64,000 nt of DNA. Source: Devosia sp. GTDB taxonomy: Bacteria; Pseudomonadota; Alphaproteobacteria; Rhizobiales; Devosiaceae. Positions within the stretch are counted from its first letter, which is position 1. Every line of letters begins with the position of its first letter. Shown here in pieces: positions 35,194 through 43,554 of the stretch. The notes beneath the pieces are model-generated. The model searched no databases. It was not told the origin of the DNA and saw only the letters and a program-made list of their open reading frames with translations. The DNA is taken from the NCBI RefSeq assembly GCF_017744655.1, contig NZ_JAGIAW010000004.1, positions 238,795 to 302,794 of the forward strand, read 5' to 3'. The position numbers and the translations under genes were made by a program.

Positions 35194-35979
35194 TTACTTT
35201 GCGGTGTAGCCGCCATCGACCGGGATATTGGTGCCGGTGATGTAGGCAGAGGCATCGGAAGCGAGGAAGACGATAACGCCCATGAGATCGGTCTCATTGG
35301 CCATGCGGCCGAGCTGGGTGCGATCGGAATAGTTCTGCACGAAGGGCGCGGGCTGGTTGGAAAAGAGCCCGCCGGGCGAGAGGCAGTTCACCCGGACATT
35401 GTCCTTGCCCAGAATGCTGGCGGCCCAGCGGGTGAAATTGATCATGCCGCCCTTTTCGTAGAAGTAGATGGGCGAGGGATTGGGGTTCATGTCGGTGCCG
35501 GCATAATTGCCCATTTCGACGCCAACCATGCCCATCATCGAGCCGATATTGATGATCGAGCCGGATTTGTTGGCGGCCATGGACTTGCCGAAGAGCGAGG
35601 TGATCTTGAACAGCGCCGAGGCGTTGACGCGGAGGCTCCGGTCATAGGCTTCGAGATCGTGGTCCCAGCCATCGGTGGCCGAGCGGGTCACGGCATTGTT
35701 GACCAGCACGTCGCAGCGGCCGCTACGCTCGAAAATGGTTTTGTGCAGGGCCTCGATGGAGGCGTCGGAGCTGAGGTCGAGCGAGAGGGCGGTGACGTCA
35801 TTGCCGGCTGCGCGTTCTTCGGCGGCAACGGCTTCGAGCTTGGTCTGGTCGCGGGCAGCGAGATAGGTCGTAGCGCCGGCTCCGGCGAGGGCGGCGACGA
35901 TCTGGCGGCCATAGAGACCCGCGCCACCCGTGCAGAGAGCAACTTTGCCCTTCAATGAAAAAGTGTCGAGAACGCCCAT
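35194..35979 (-). CDS. SDR-family oxidoreductase
   Basis: 261 residues: TGGAGLYGRQIVAAL at the N-terminus, NNAVTRSA, INIGSMMGMVGVEMG with the catalytic serine, YFYEKGGMINFTRW with YxxxK, and VRVNCLSPGGLFSNQPAPF. It lies 5 bases before the aldolase gene and 3 after the Gfo/Idh gene. Probably oxidises or reduces a sugar or sugar acid. Confidence 0.9.
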   Translation of the reverse strand: MGVLDTFSLKGKVALCTGGAGLYGRQIVAALAGAGATTYLAARDQTKLEAVAAEERAAGNDVTALSLDLSSDASIEALHKTIFERSGRCDVLVNNAVTRSATDGWDHDLEAYDRSLRVNASALFKITSLFGKSMAANKSGSIINIGSMMGMVGVEMGNYAGTDMNPNPSPIYFYEKGGMINFTRWAASILGKDNVRVNCLSPGGLFSNQPAPFVQNYSDRTQLGRMANETDLMGVIVFLASDASAYITGTNIPVDGGYTAK

Positions 35980-35982
35980 GGA

Positions 35983-36951
35983 TCAGGCTCCGAAGCTGGA
36001 AAGCAGGATTTCAGCGCCGCCGGCCTCGCGGCTTTCGATGCCGGCGATGACCAGTTGCATCAATTCACGCGTCTGGGCGAAGGGGACGGGTGGCACGCCG
36101 GTGCGCAGGAACCCGACATAGCTTTCGAGCTGCACCTTGAAGGCGGTGTAGGTGTCCTGGCTGCGCAGGGTCACGCCGCCCTCGGTGCCGGCGAGGGTAA
36201 TGAAGCCTGAGCCGCCGATCTGGTCTGCGGTCACGGTGATAACGACGTCGATGCCCTTGGAGTGTTTCAGGTGCACGACGTTGCGCTCATAGGTGCCGGT
36301 ATTGCGGACGGAGACGAAGCCGGGGCCGGTAATAGGGTAGATCGACTCGAGGGCATGGATGCCGTAGGTCTCCCACTTCTTGGCCATGGTGGCGAAGACC
36401 GTGCGCAGGGGGCCGAATTCGTAGGTGGCGCCGTGATAGGGCGCGAATTCCTTGGCAAAGCGCATGCCCGAGGAGGAGATGATCGGCTTGCCTTCGGCGA
36501 TCCAATTGGAGAAGGTTTCGAGGTCGGCGCGGTTGTCGCAGAGCGGCTTGTCGATGAAGACGGGAAGGCCGGCCTCGACGAAGGGGCGAGCGCGCTCGAC
36601 ATGTTCAAAACCCTTATCGGTGGCGACGATGACCGCGTCGACCTGGCCGATGACGTCTTCGGCGCGGGTGACGACATTGGCGATCTTGGCGACTGCGGCG
36701 ACCTGCGGGGCTTCGGCAGGGTTGTCGGTCCAGACATGGGTGACTTCGACGCCGGGAATGCCCAGCGTTTCGGGGGGCTGTTTGCCGATATAGTTGATGA
36801 TCGCCGGATATGGGCAGGTCTTTAGCGCTTCGGCGTCATAGCGGCCGTTGATGATCATCGACCAGGAAAAGGGGTGGCCATTGCCCTCGACCATGCCGAG
36901 CATGGCGAGACGGATGGGGCGGTCGGCGAAGGGAAAGGTCATTGAGGTCAC
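35983..36951 (-). CDS. Gfo/Idh/MocA-family oxidoreductase with an altered dinucleotide motif
   Basis: 322 residues. The EKP-type motif appears as FIDKPLCDN, and the C-terminal domain has the expected beta sheet. The N-terminal Rossmann segment reads RLAMLGMVEGNGHPFSW and lacks the usual GxGxxG, so cofactor binding may be changed or the enzyme may be tightly specialised. GTG 36951 overlaps the upstream stop (GTGA); ATG 36942 is a possible alternative. Substrate unknown. Confidence 0.82.
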   Translation of the reverse strand: MTSMTFPFADRPIRLAMLGMVEGNGHPFSWSMIINGRYDAEALKTCPYPAIINYIGKQPPETLGIPGVEVTHVWTDNPAEAPQVAAVAKIANVVTRAEDVIGQVDAVIVATDKGFEHVERARPFVEAGLPVFIDKPLCDNRADLETFSNWIAEGKPIISSSGMRFAKEFAPYHGATYEFGPLRTVFATMAKKWETYGIHALESIYPITGPGFVSVRNTGTYERNVVHLKHSKGIDVVITVTADQIGGSGFITLAGTEGGVTLRSQDTYTAFKVQLESYVGFLRTGVPPVPFAQTRELMQLVIAGIESREAGGAEILLSSFGA

Positions 36952-37724
36952 CAGGCGGTCCAGCCACCATCTACGCCGAGCACCTGGCCGGTAATGTAGG
37001 AGGCGGCATCGGAAACGAGGAATACGGCGGCGCCGGCGGTTTCATGCTGGCGGCCGATGCGGCCCAGCATGGTTTCGGCTTCGAGATTGGCGATGAAATC
37101 AGGATGGGTTTCCTGCACTGCAGCATGCGGGAAGGGACCGGGATAAAGCGCGTTGACGCGGATATTTTTCGGGCCGTAGTGACCGGCCATGTAGCGGACC
37201 ATCTGGTTGAGGCCGGCTTTGCCTACGCCATATTCGATGGCGTTGGGCGCCATCTTGCCGGGATAGTTCTTCGGATCGGGCGAGACGACGCCATACATGG
37301 AAGAGTAGAGCACCATCGCGCCGCCGGGAGCCATCTTGCTCGCCGCGGCGCGGGCGAGGAGGAAGGTGCCGGTCAGGTTGATGCGGTTGGCGAGGTCGAA
37401 GGTATCGGCGTCGAGGGCATCAAAAGTCTTGCCGGAATTGAAGGCGGTGGCGGCGATGAGGCCGGAGAGATTGCCGAAGGCCATGGTGGCGCCGTCGACG
37501 CAGGCGAGGATCGAGGCTTCGTCGGCCATGTCGAGGGGCAGGGTGGCGACGCCGCCGTTGCCTGGAGCGTTGGCGACGGTGGTGCGGGCGATTTCGAGAC
37601 GCTCGATGTCGCGGTCGGCGATGATGACATTGGCACCCTGGGCCTTGAGCAGCAGGCAGACGGGAGTGCCGAGATAGCCGGCGCCGCCGGCGACGAGGAC
37701 GCTGCGGCCTTCAAGAGAAAACAT
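36948..37724 (-). CDS. SDR-family oxidoreductase
   Basis: 258 residues: LVAGGAGYLGTPVC cofactor motif, GAMVLYSSMYGVVSPD with the catalytic serine, IEYGVGKAGLNQM with YxxxK, and NIRVNALYPGPFPH. ATG 37724 gives a normal SDR N-terminus (MFSLEGRSVLVAGG); the frame up to 37943 is noise over the neighbour. It starts 8 bases after the preceding Gfo/Idh stop. Confidence 0.9.
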   Translation of the reverse strand: MFSLEGRSVLVAGGAGYLGTPVCLLLKAQGANVIIADRDIERLEIARTTVANAPGNGGVATLPLDMADEASILACVDGATMAFGNLSGLIAATAFNSGKTFDALDADTFDLANRINLTGTFLLARAAASKMAPGGAMVLYSSMYGVVSPDPKNYPGKMAPNAIEYGVGKAGLNQMVRYMAGHYGPKNIRVNALYPGPFPHAAVQETHPDFIANLEAETMLGRIGRQHETAGAAVFLVSDAASYITGQVLGVDGGWTAW

Positions 37725-37732
37725 GTTTGGCC

Positions 37733-38740
37733 TCAGCGGGTTATCGAGACGATGACGCGGTCTTGCCAGGACTTTTTGGCGGCAAGGGCAATCTGGAGGT
37801 TCTGGCGGGCTTCGCCCAGGGTCGCGAGATGGCAGGGTTTGCCTTCGAGCGCGTCGAGCATGGCATTGGCCTGAATGGTGAAGCGGGCCTGATGGGCTTC
37901 GGTCGGGACGAGACCGTCCATGTAATCGTGGCGGTCTTTCCACCGGCCGCTGTCGTCATCGGCAAAGCTGAGGACGGAATGTTCTAGGAAGAGATTGCCT
38001 GATGTGCCGATGAAAGAGGCTTGATTTATATTGGGTTTCTGGAACTGGTTGATGGTCACATTGGCCATGGCGCCGTTTTCGAAACAAATATTTACGAGGC
38101 AGGTGTCCTCGGTTTCGGTGCCTTCGAGGACCAGCCGATCATACATGGCGCCGACGGCGACGGGCTGGCCCATGAGCCAGATCAGCATATCGAATGTGTG
38201 GCTGGCGGCATCGAGAATGGCCCCGCCGCCCATCTCCGGGCGGGCATAATAGGTGCGCTGGAAGTCGGGGCGGTATTTGGGAAATTCCTGCGAGGAATTG
38301 ACGTAGGCGAGCTTTAGCGCCCCGATCTTTCCGTCGTGGATTTGTTGACGGACTGCTAGCACTTCGGGGGCGATGCGGCGGATATAGCCAACGCGGGCAA
38401 GGATGCCGGATTCCTCCACGGCTTCGAGCGCGGCGTCGACGCCATCCATGGTCACGGCGAGGGGCTTTTCGACCATGAAGGGGAGCTTTGCCGCGGCGCA
38501 CTTAAGCATGAGTGGTACATGCAGATGGGCCGGAGCACAGATGACGGCGAGGTCGAAGGCCGAAAGGTCGGCTTCGTCGAGATCGGCATAGCTGCCGACG
38601 AGCGAAAACATCGCTTCGGCCTCGGCGCGCCGCTCGGGGTGCGGCTCGACGATAGCGAGGCTTGCGCGCCCTGTTGCCGCATAGCCGCGCAGGTGGCGGC
38701 GGCCAATGCCGCCGCTGCCGATAATCAGAACCCTCGTCAT
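37733..38740 (-). CDS. Gfo/Idh/MocA-family oxidoreductase
   Basis: 335 residues. The NAD(P) motif is IIGSGGIGRRH and the family lysine is in MVEKPLAVTMDG. The C-terminal region contains GGGAILDAASHTFDMLIWLMG with the catalytic-site histidine. It is the first gene of the seven-gene minus-strand operon and is driven from the divergent promoter region at 38784-38837. Probable role: oxidation of an inositol- or sugar-type substrate. Confidence 0.9.
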   Translation of the reverse strand: MTRVLIIGSGGIGRRHLRGYAATGRASLAIVEPHPERRAEAEAMFSLVGSYADLDEADLSAFDLAVICAPAHLHVPLMLKCAAAKLPFMVEKPLAVTMDGVDAALEAVEESGILARVGYIRRIAPEVLAVRQQIHDGKIGALKLAYVNSSQEFPKYRPDFQRTYYARPEMGGGAILDAASHTFDMLIWLMGQPVAVGAMYDRLVLEGTETEDTCLVNICFENGAMANVTINQFQKPNINQASFIGTSGNLFLEHSVLSFADDDSGRWKDRHDYMDGLVPTEAHQARFTIQANAMLDALEGKPCHLATLGEARQNLQIALAAKKSWQDRVIVSITR

Positions 38741-38783
38741 TCGATCCCCATCCCTCGGATCAAGCGCAATTTTCGAATGCCGC

Positions 38784-38837
38784 TTGACACTCCAAAAAAC
38801 TATGTTGTTATGTTAATGAGATAGCTTAAGCTGTCAA
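38784..38837. promoter_or_regulatory. divergent overlapping promoters with an AGCTTAAGCT operator candidate
   Basis: Plus strand: TTGACA at 38784-38789 with TTATGT at 38808-38813 (18-base spacer). Minus strand: TTGACA read at 38837-38832 with AACATA at 38814-38809 (17-base spacer). The palindrome AGCTTAAGCT (38823-38832) lies within the minus-strand promoter and just past the plus-strand -10. A single repressor here, most likely the GntR protein at 38962, could control both operons. Confidence 0.6.
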
Positions 38838-38899
38838 CAACGGTTTTTGCGGTTTAACGAGGGAGTTTGGCTGCTAATTCCGAGTTTCATAGAATTATC

Positions 38900-38935
38900 T
38901 TTCGTGAAATTGAATTTCTGTGCGATTTCGTGAAA
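38900..38935 (+). repeat. two direct copies of TTTCGTGAAA upstream of the GntR gene
   Basis: TTTCGTGAAA at 38900-38909 and 38926-38935, start to start 26 bases. Each copy is nearly palindromic (TTTC-GT-GAAA). They lie in an AT-rich leader between the promoter and the first start codon of the GntR gene and may be a second regulator site. Confidence 0.5.
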
Positions 38936-38961
38936 CAAATTTTTCAGGAGGGCGATCATAA

Positions 38962-39822
38962 ATGTCGAAAATAGCTGCTCCTGAAGTCTCAAAGTTCAAT
39001 TCTTTCAACGTATCTAGTCGTTTTGGTCGACCAAAGTCAGAAAATTTGACACCAAACTCAGCTTCGTGGTTGCGTGTAAAGCGCGATCAGGAGGGGGACG
39101 CAGTGACTTTTGGTGCGGCTGACATTGCCGGCATGCTCGCGGAGGAAGTGCATGGGGGCATTCTCGAAGTGGGCGCCATGCTCCCTTCCGAGCGTGACCT
39201 GTGCGATCGCTTTGGTGTGGGCCGGACGACAATCCGCGAGGCGGTGAAGCGTCTCGAGGCTATGCGACTGGTGGAACTGCGCAAGGGATATCGGCCGCGT
39301 GTTGCCTATCCGACGCTTACGCAATTGATGGGTAGCATTTCGGCGGCGTCCGGGCTGTTCTTCCGGGGCACCGAGGGCGGCGCGCATATGGAGCAGGCGC
39401 GGCTCTTTCTCGAAACGAGCCTTGCGCGCTATGCGGCGCAATCGGCGACGCCGGCCCAGATCGGCAAGATGGTTGCGGCTATCGAGAAGGGTGACAAGGC
39501 GCTCGACGACTTGCCGGCCTTCCGGATTGCCGATGTGGAATTTCACCGGGCGCTGGCCGAGGTGCCGGGCAATCCGATCTTCGTTGCGCTGCACGATGCG
39601 TTCGTGGGCGGGCTGATGATGTCGCGGCCGGGTCCGAAGGATGTCGTGAGCCACAACCGGCGCAGCAATGACGAACACAAGGGCGTGGTCCAGGCCATCA
39701 TCGCGCATGACGCGGAGGCCGCTGTCACCATCCTGACGAAACACCTGACGCGTAATTACGCGATCTACGTCAATCACGTGCTGACCCCACTCGAGGACAG
39801 CAACGAGGACCCGGAGGTTTGA
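38962..39822 (+). CDS. GntR/FadR-family (FCD) transcriptional regulator
   Basis: 286 residues from ATG 38962. The winged helix is residues ~50-115 (MLPSERDLCDRFGVGRTTIREAVKRL without its last bases) and the FCD ligand domain follows (FHRALAEVPGNPIFVALHDAF, DEHKGVVQAIIAHDAEAA). A second in-frame start, GTG 39103, has its own strong Shine-Dalgarno (AGGAGGGGG) and would give the standard FadR length; the upstream ATG also has one (CAGGAGGG). The extra 47 residues are polar and AT-rich. Presumably controls the divergent catabolic operon and the following importer. Confidence 0.88.
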   Translation: MSKIAAPEVSKFNSFNVSSRFGRPKSENLTPNSASWLRVKRDQEGDAVTFGAADIAGMLAEEVHGGILEVGAMLPSERDLCDRFGVGRTTIREAVKRLEAMRLVELRKGYRPRVAYPTLTQLMGSISAASGLFFRGTEGGAHMEQARLFLETSLARYAAQSATPAQIGKMVAAIEKGDKALDDLPAFRIADVEFHRALAEVPGNPIFVALHDAFVGGLMMSRPGPKDVVSHNRRSNDEHKGVVQAIIAHDAEAAVTILTKHLTRNYAIYVNHVLTPLEDSNEDPEV

Positions 39823-39929
39823 AGCAGAACGACTGACTACAAGCGGTGTGGAGACCGCGATCGTCCGGCGTCACCGAGTGGGGATTCGGCCCGGACCCAT
39901 TGAACAAGTTTCATAACAGGGGAACGCAG

Positions 39930-41561
39930 ATGCAATTCAAGAAACTCATCGCCGTCGGCCTTGCCGCGCTGATGTCGACGACCGCGATCGGTCATGCCCT
40001 CGCGCAGCCGATCAATGAAAATCCATTGTCCGATCCGCGCGTGCGCAAGGCCATTGCCTATGCCATCGACATGGACACAATCATCGAGACCATCTTCGAA
40101 GGCCAGGCGGTTCGCGCCATCGGCATGCTTCCGGATGGCCCGAACAAGCCCACCGACCTGATCCACTATGACTATGATCCGGACAAGGCCCGTGCGCTGC
40201 TCGCCGAGGCTGGCTGGGATTCGAGCCGTGAGCTCGACATGGTCTACTATTATACCGACCAGGCGACCGCCGACCTCATGGCCGCACTCCAGGCCTATCT
40301 TGCCGATGTCGGCATCATCGTGAACTATCGCCTTGTCGAGGGCGATGTCGCTTCGCAGATTTCCGTCGTGCCGGATGATCCGGTGAACGGCCCGTCCAAG
40401 GTGACCTGGGACTTCCTCTATGGCGCCCGTGCCGCCCTGGCCCTGCAGGAATATTTCAACCGATACGCCTATGGCCTCAAGCCGATGATCCCGAACATTC
40501 CGCGGATGAACGAGCTGGTCGCCAAGGTCAACGGCACGACCGATCCCGAAGTGCAGCGTGAGGGCTACTTCGAGATGGAACACTATATCAACGAGAACGT
40601 CACCCAAATCCCGCTCTATTACCAGCAGCTCTATACCTATGAGAGCGATCGTCTGCACCGCAACGATGCGCCTTATGGCAACGAGCAGTACAATTACAAC
40701 TGGGGCGTCGAGAACTGGACCATTGATCCCGACGCGTCGGGCAAGGCGGTGATGTATACCAATGCCGGTCCCGCGCAGTTCTTCGAAGTGCCGTGGCAGA
40801 ACCTCGGTATCTGGGTGGCCAACAAGTTCGCCTTCGACACCGTGCTCGAAGCCGATGGTTCGCTCACCCCGATCGGCGGCGAAATGGCCGATACCTATGA
40901 GATCAGCGAAGACGGTCTGACCTTCACCTTCACGCTCAAGGATGGCCTGACCTGGCATGATGGCGAGCCGATCACGGCTGATGATGTCGTCTGGTCGATC
41001 GGCGCGGCAGCCAAGTTCCCGGTTACCCATCCGGTGGTGCAGTCGACGCTGAAGAAGATCGAAGGCGCCGATGCCTTCATCAAGGGCGAGGCCGATACTC
41101 TGGCCGGCGTCAGTGCCGAGGGCAACACCGTGACGGTGAAGTTCGCGACGCTCGACCCCAATGTGCTCCTGAGCTTCAGCCAGTTCGCACCGCTCCCTGC
41201 CAAGTATTTCGAAGGCGTGGACCCGGTGACGCTGCAGCAGGCGCCCTATTGGCAGAAGCCGATCGGCTCGGGCCCGTTCAAGATCGACGAAGTGGTGATG
41301 AACGACTACACCACGCTCGTTCCCTTCGAGGGCTATCACAAGGGTACGCCGAAGATCGAACAGATCATCGCCCGTCCTTCGAGCGACAATGACGGCAACC
41401 TCCTGGTCAATGCCCAGGCCCAGAAGGCCGACTTCGGCTACACCAAGGCGGCGGGCGACGTGCCGGGGCTCGAAGCCCTCGACTATATGAATGTCCACCC
41501 GATCGACATTCCCTATACCCGTATGCTCTGGATCAACCAGTTCCCGCATCCGACGAACTGA
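39930..41561 (+). CDS. periplasmic substrate-binding protein, SBP_bac_5 family, circularly permuted
   Basis: 543 residues. Signal peptide MQFKKLIAVGLAALMSTTAI, likely cleavage after HALA at residue 25. The mature part starts with what is normally the C-terminal half: DPRVRKAIAYAIDMDTIIE (residues 35-53), YDPDKARALLAEAGW, IPLYYQQLYTYE. At about residue 273 it switches to what is normally the mature N-terminus, AVMYTNAGPAQFFE, then GLTFTFTLKDGLTWHDG (329-345), ADDVV, and IGSGPFKI (445-452). It ends YTRMLWINQFPHPTN, exactly what normally precedes VRKAI. ATG 39930 has GGGGAA upstream. Permease and ATPase genes follow, so it is probably functional. Confidence 0.9.
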   Translation: MQFKKLIAVGLAALMSTTAIGHALAQPINENPLSDPRVRKAIAYAIDMDTIIETIFEGQAVRAIGMLPDGPNKPTDLIHYDYDPDKARALLAEAGWDSSRELDMVYYYTDQATADLMAALQAYLADVGIIVNYRLVEGDVASQISVVPDDPVNGPSKVTWDFLYGARAALALQEYFNRYAYGLKPMIPNIPRMNELVAKVNGTTDPEVQREGYFEMEHYINENVTQIPLYYQQLYTYESDRLHRNDAPYGNEQYNYNWGVENWTIDPDASGKAVMYTNAGPAQFFEVPWQNLGIWVANKFAFDTVLEADGSLTPIGGEMADTYEISEDGLTFTFTLKDGLTWHDGEPITADDVVWSIGAAAKFPVTHPVVQSTLKKIEGADAFIKGEADTLAGVSAEGNTVTVKFATLDPNVLLSFSQFAPLPAKYFEGVDPVTLQQAPYWQKPIGSGPFKIDEVVMNDYTTLVPFEGYHKGTPKIEQIIARPSSDNDGNLLVNAQAQKADFGYTKAAGDVPGLEALDYMNVHPIDIPYTRMLWINQFPHPTN

Positions 41562-41569
41562 CCCTGACT

Positions 41570-41612
41570 GTGGGGGCATTGGCAGCAATGCCGATGCTCC
41601 CACGGCTTTTTT
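41570..41612 (+). terminator. intra-operon terminator/attenuator after the permuted binding protein
   Basis: Stem GTGGGGGCAT (41570-41579) pairs with ATGCTCCCAC (41594-41603), with one G-T pair, followed by GGCTTTTTTCC. A standard intrinsic terminator form located between the binding-protein and permease genes. Confidence 0.8.
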
Positions 41613-41642
41613 CCTTTTATCGACGGGGATTGGCCAGACACC

Positions 41643-42605
41643 ATGCTGACCTACATCATCAGGCGCGTCCTGATCCTGATCCCGATGGCTTTTGTCATCT
41701 GCTTCCTGGTCTATCTGGGACTTGAACTCACGCCGGGAGACGCTGTCTCCCACATGATCAATCCCGATGCCGCGGGCAGCATGAATCCGGCCCAACTCGA
41801 GGCCCTGCGTCAATCGCTGGGGCTCGGGCAGCCGTTTCATGTGCGGTTCTGGTCGTGGTTCACCAACCTCCTGCAAGGCAATTTCGGCTACTCGATGAGT
41901 GGCGGGGTGCCCATTGCCAATATCATTGCGACGCGCCTGCCGGCTACGCTGGAACTGGCCGCGGTGGCGCTGGTGTTTTCGACTGTCATCGGCAGCCTCC
42001 TCGGCGTCGTCAGTGCCCTCAAGCGCGGTAGCAAGACCGACAGCGCGCTGACCGTGATCGGCATGCTCGGCGTGTCGATCCCCGAATTCTTCTTCGGTCT
42101 CGTGGCCATTTCGATCTTTGCGCTCAACCTCGGATGGTTTCCGGTCGGTGGGCGCTCCATGCCCGGCTATCTGACGCTCTGGGACCGGCTACCGCATATG
42201 GTCATGCCGGCCATGGTTCTCTCGATCATGCTGACGGCGGGTGTGATGCGCTATGCGCGTTCGTCCATGCTCGATGCCTTGAGTCGCGACTTCATCAAGA
42301 CAGCCCGCTCCAAGGGCCTGCCGGAATGGCGGGTCAATCTGCTGCACGGCTTTCGCGTCGCGCTGACGCCTGTCGTGGTTTTGATCGGCTTCCGCCTGCC
42401 GGTTCTCATCGGCGGTTCGGTGATCATCGAGCAGGTGTTTCAGTGGCCGGGGATCGGCAATGAATTCATCTCGGCCGTCCGTTCGCAGGACTATCCGGTG
42501 GTGATGACCATTGCACTGCTCTCGGTCATGGCGGTGCTCGTCGCCAGCCTCATCGTCGATATTCTGACCGCGGTGATCGATCCGCGCGTGCGCCTGGGAG
42601 AATAG
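41643..42605 (+). CDS. ABC importer permease, DppB type
   Basis: 320 residues starting MLTYIIRRVLILIPMAFVIC. It has the DppB periplasmic loop (FWSWFTNLLQGNFGYSM) and the coupling loop FIKTARSKGLPEWRVNLLHGFR. Membrane component for the substrate captured by the permuted binding protein. It starts 81 bases after that gene, across a terminator hairpin, and 3 bases before the DppC-type gene. Confidence 0.93.
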   Translation: MLTYIIRRVLILIPMAFVICFLVYLGLELTPGDAVSHMINPDAAGSMNPAQLEALRQSLGLGQPFHVRFWSWFTNLLQGNFGYSMSGGVPIANIIATRLPATLELAAVALVFSTVIGSLLGVVSALKRGSKTDSALTVIGMLGVSIPEFFFGLVAISIFALNLGWFPVGGRSMPGYLTLWDRLPHMVMPAMVLSIMLTAGVMRYARSSMLDALSRDFIKTARSKGLPEWRVNLLHGFRVALTPVVVLIGFRLPVLIGGSVIIEQVFQWPGIGNEFISAVRSQDYPVVMTIALLSVMAVLVASLIVDILTAVIDPRVRLGE

Positions 42606-42608
42606 TTC

Positions 42609-43550
42609 ATGTCAGGCCCCAACTATCCCACCACACGCCGTCGCACCCGGCTGGATGCGCAGTTTGACCGTATTCGCGCCCGTGAAGAGGCTGGCCTCGC
42701 CAAGTCCGGCGGTGGCTCGCGTGCGGTCAAGAAATTCCTCAACAATCGGCTCGCCGTCTTTGGGCTCGTTGTCTTTGCCATCATCATTTTCGCATCGGTC
42801 TTCGCGCCACTGCTGACGCCTTATGATCCAAACAAGATCGACCTGCGCGGCATGTTGCAGGCGCCGAGCTGGGAGCATTGGTTCGGCACAGATCGGACGG
42901 GGCGCGACCTCTTTGCGCGTGTGCTCTATGGCGGCCGCATATCCATTCTGGTCGGTCTCGGCAGCGCAGTCCTCGCCGCCATCATCGGCGTGTTGATCGG
43001 CGTCTATACCGGCTATGTCGGCGGGTGGCTCGATGCGCTGGCCATGCGTGTCTCGGAAATCTTCATGTCGTTTCCGCAGATCATTCTCGTCCTGATGCTG
43101 GTCTCCATTCTGGGCCAGTCGCTGCTCAACCTGATGCTGATTTTTACGCTTACCGGCTGGGGCGGCATTTACCGCATGGCGCGGGCGCGCATGCTGAGCC
43201 TGCGTGAGGAAGAATATGTGCTGGCGCTGCGCAGTTTTGGGCTCAGCCGGCCGCTGATCGCCTACAAGCACATGCTGCCCAATGCGCTGGGACCGATCAT
43301 GGTCAATATCACGCTCTCGACGGCGGCCTTCATCTTGCAGGAGGCGGGGCTGAGCTTTCTGGGGCTTGGTGTGCCGCTCTCTATTCCGACCTGGGGCAAT
43401 ATTCTCAATGTGGCGCAGGATATTCGCGTGCTGCAGACCAATTGGTGGATTTGGCTGCCGGTGGGCGTGGTGATTTCGCTCTTCGTGCTGAGCGTCAATT
43501 TCATTGGCGACGGTCTGCGCGATGCGACCGATCCGAGCCAGCAGGGGTGA
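42609..43550 (+). CDS. ABC importer permease, DppC type
   Basis: 313 residues with a polar N-terminal tail of about 45 residues, then six helices. Periplasmic segment HWFGTDRTGRDLFARVLYGG and coupling loop YVLALRSFGLSRPLIAYKHMLPN are typical. The next gene begins 4 bases after the stop. Confidence 0.93.
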   Translation: MSGPNYPTTRRRTRLDAQFDRIRAREEAGLAKSGGGSRAVKKFLNNRLAVFGLVVFAIIIFASVFAPLLTPYDPNKIDLRGMLQAPSWEHWFGTDRTGRDLFARVLYGGRISILVGLGSAVLAAIIGVLIGVYTGYVGGWLDALAMRVSEIFMSFPQIILVLMLVSILGQSLLNLMLIFTLTGWGGIYRMARARMLSLREEEYVLALRSFGLSRPLIAYKHMLPNALGPIMVNITLSTAAFILQEAGLSFLGLGVPLSIPTWGNILNVAQDIRVLQTNWWIWLPVGVVISLFVLSVNFIGDGLRDATDPSQQG

Positions 43551-43554
43551 TGCG

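Noticed and set aside
39837..41876. A 679-codon open frame on the minus strand
   Set aside because: It is the complement of the permuted binding protein and first permease, which have a signal peptide, Shine-Dalgarno sites and family motifs. The minus-strand reading is rich in Gly, Arg, Asp, His and Ile without any fold, as expected from high-GC codon bias.
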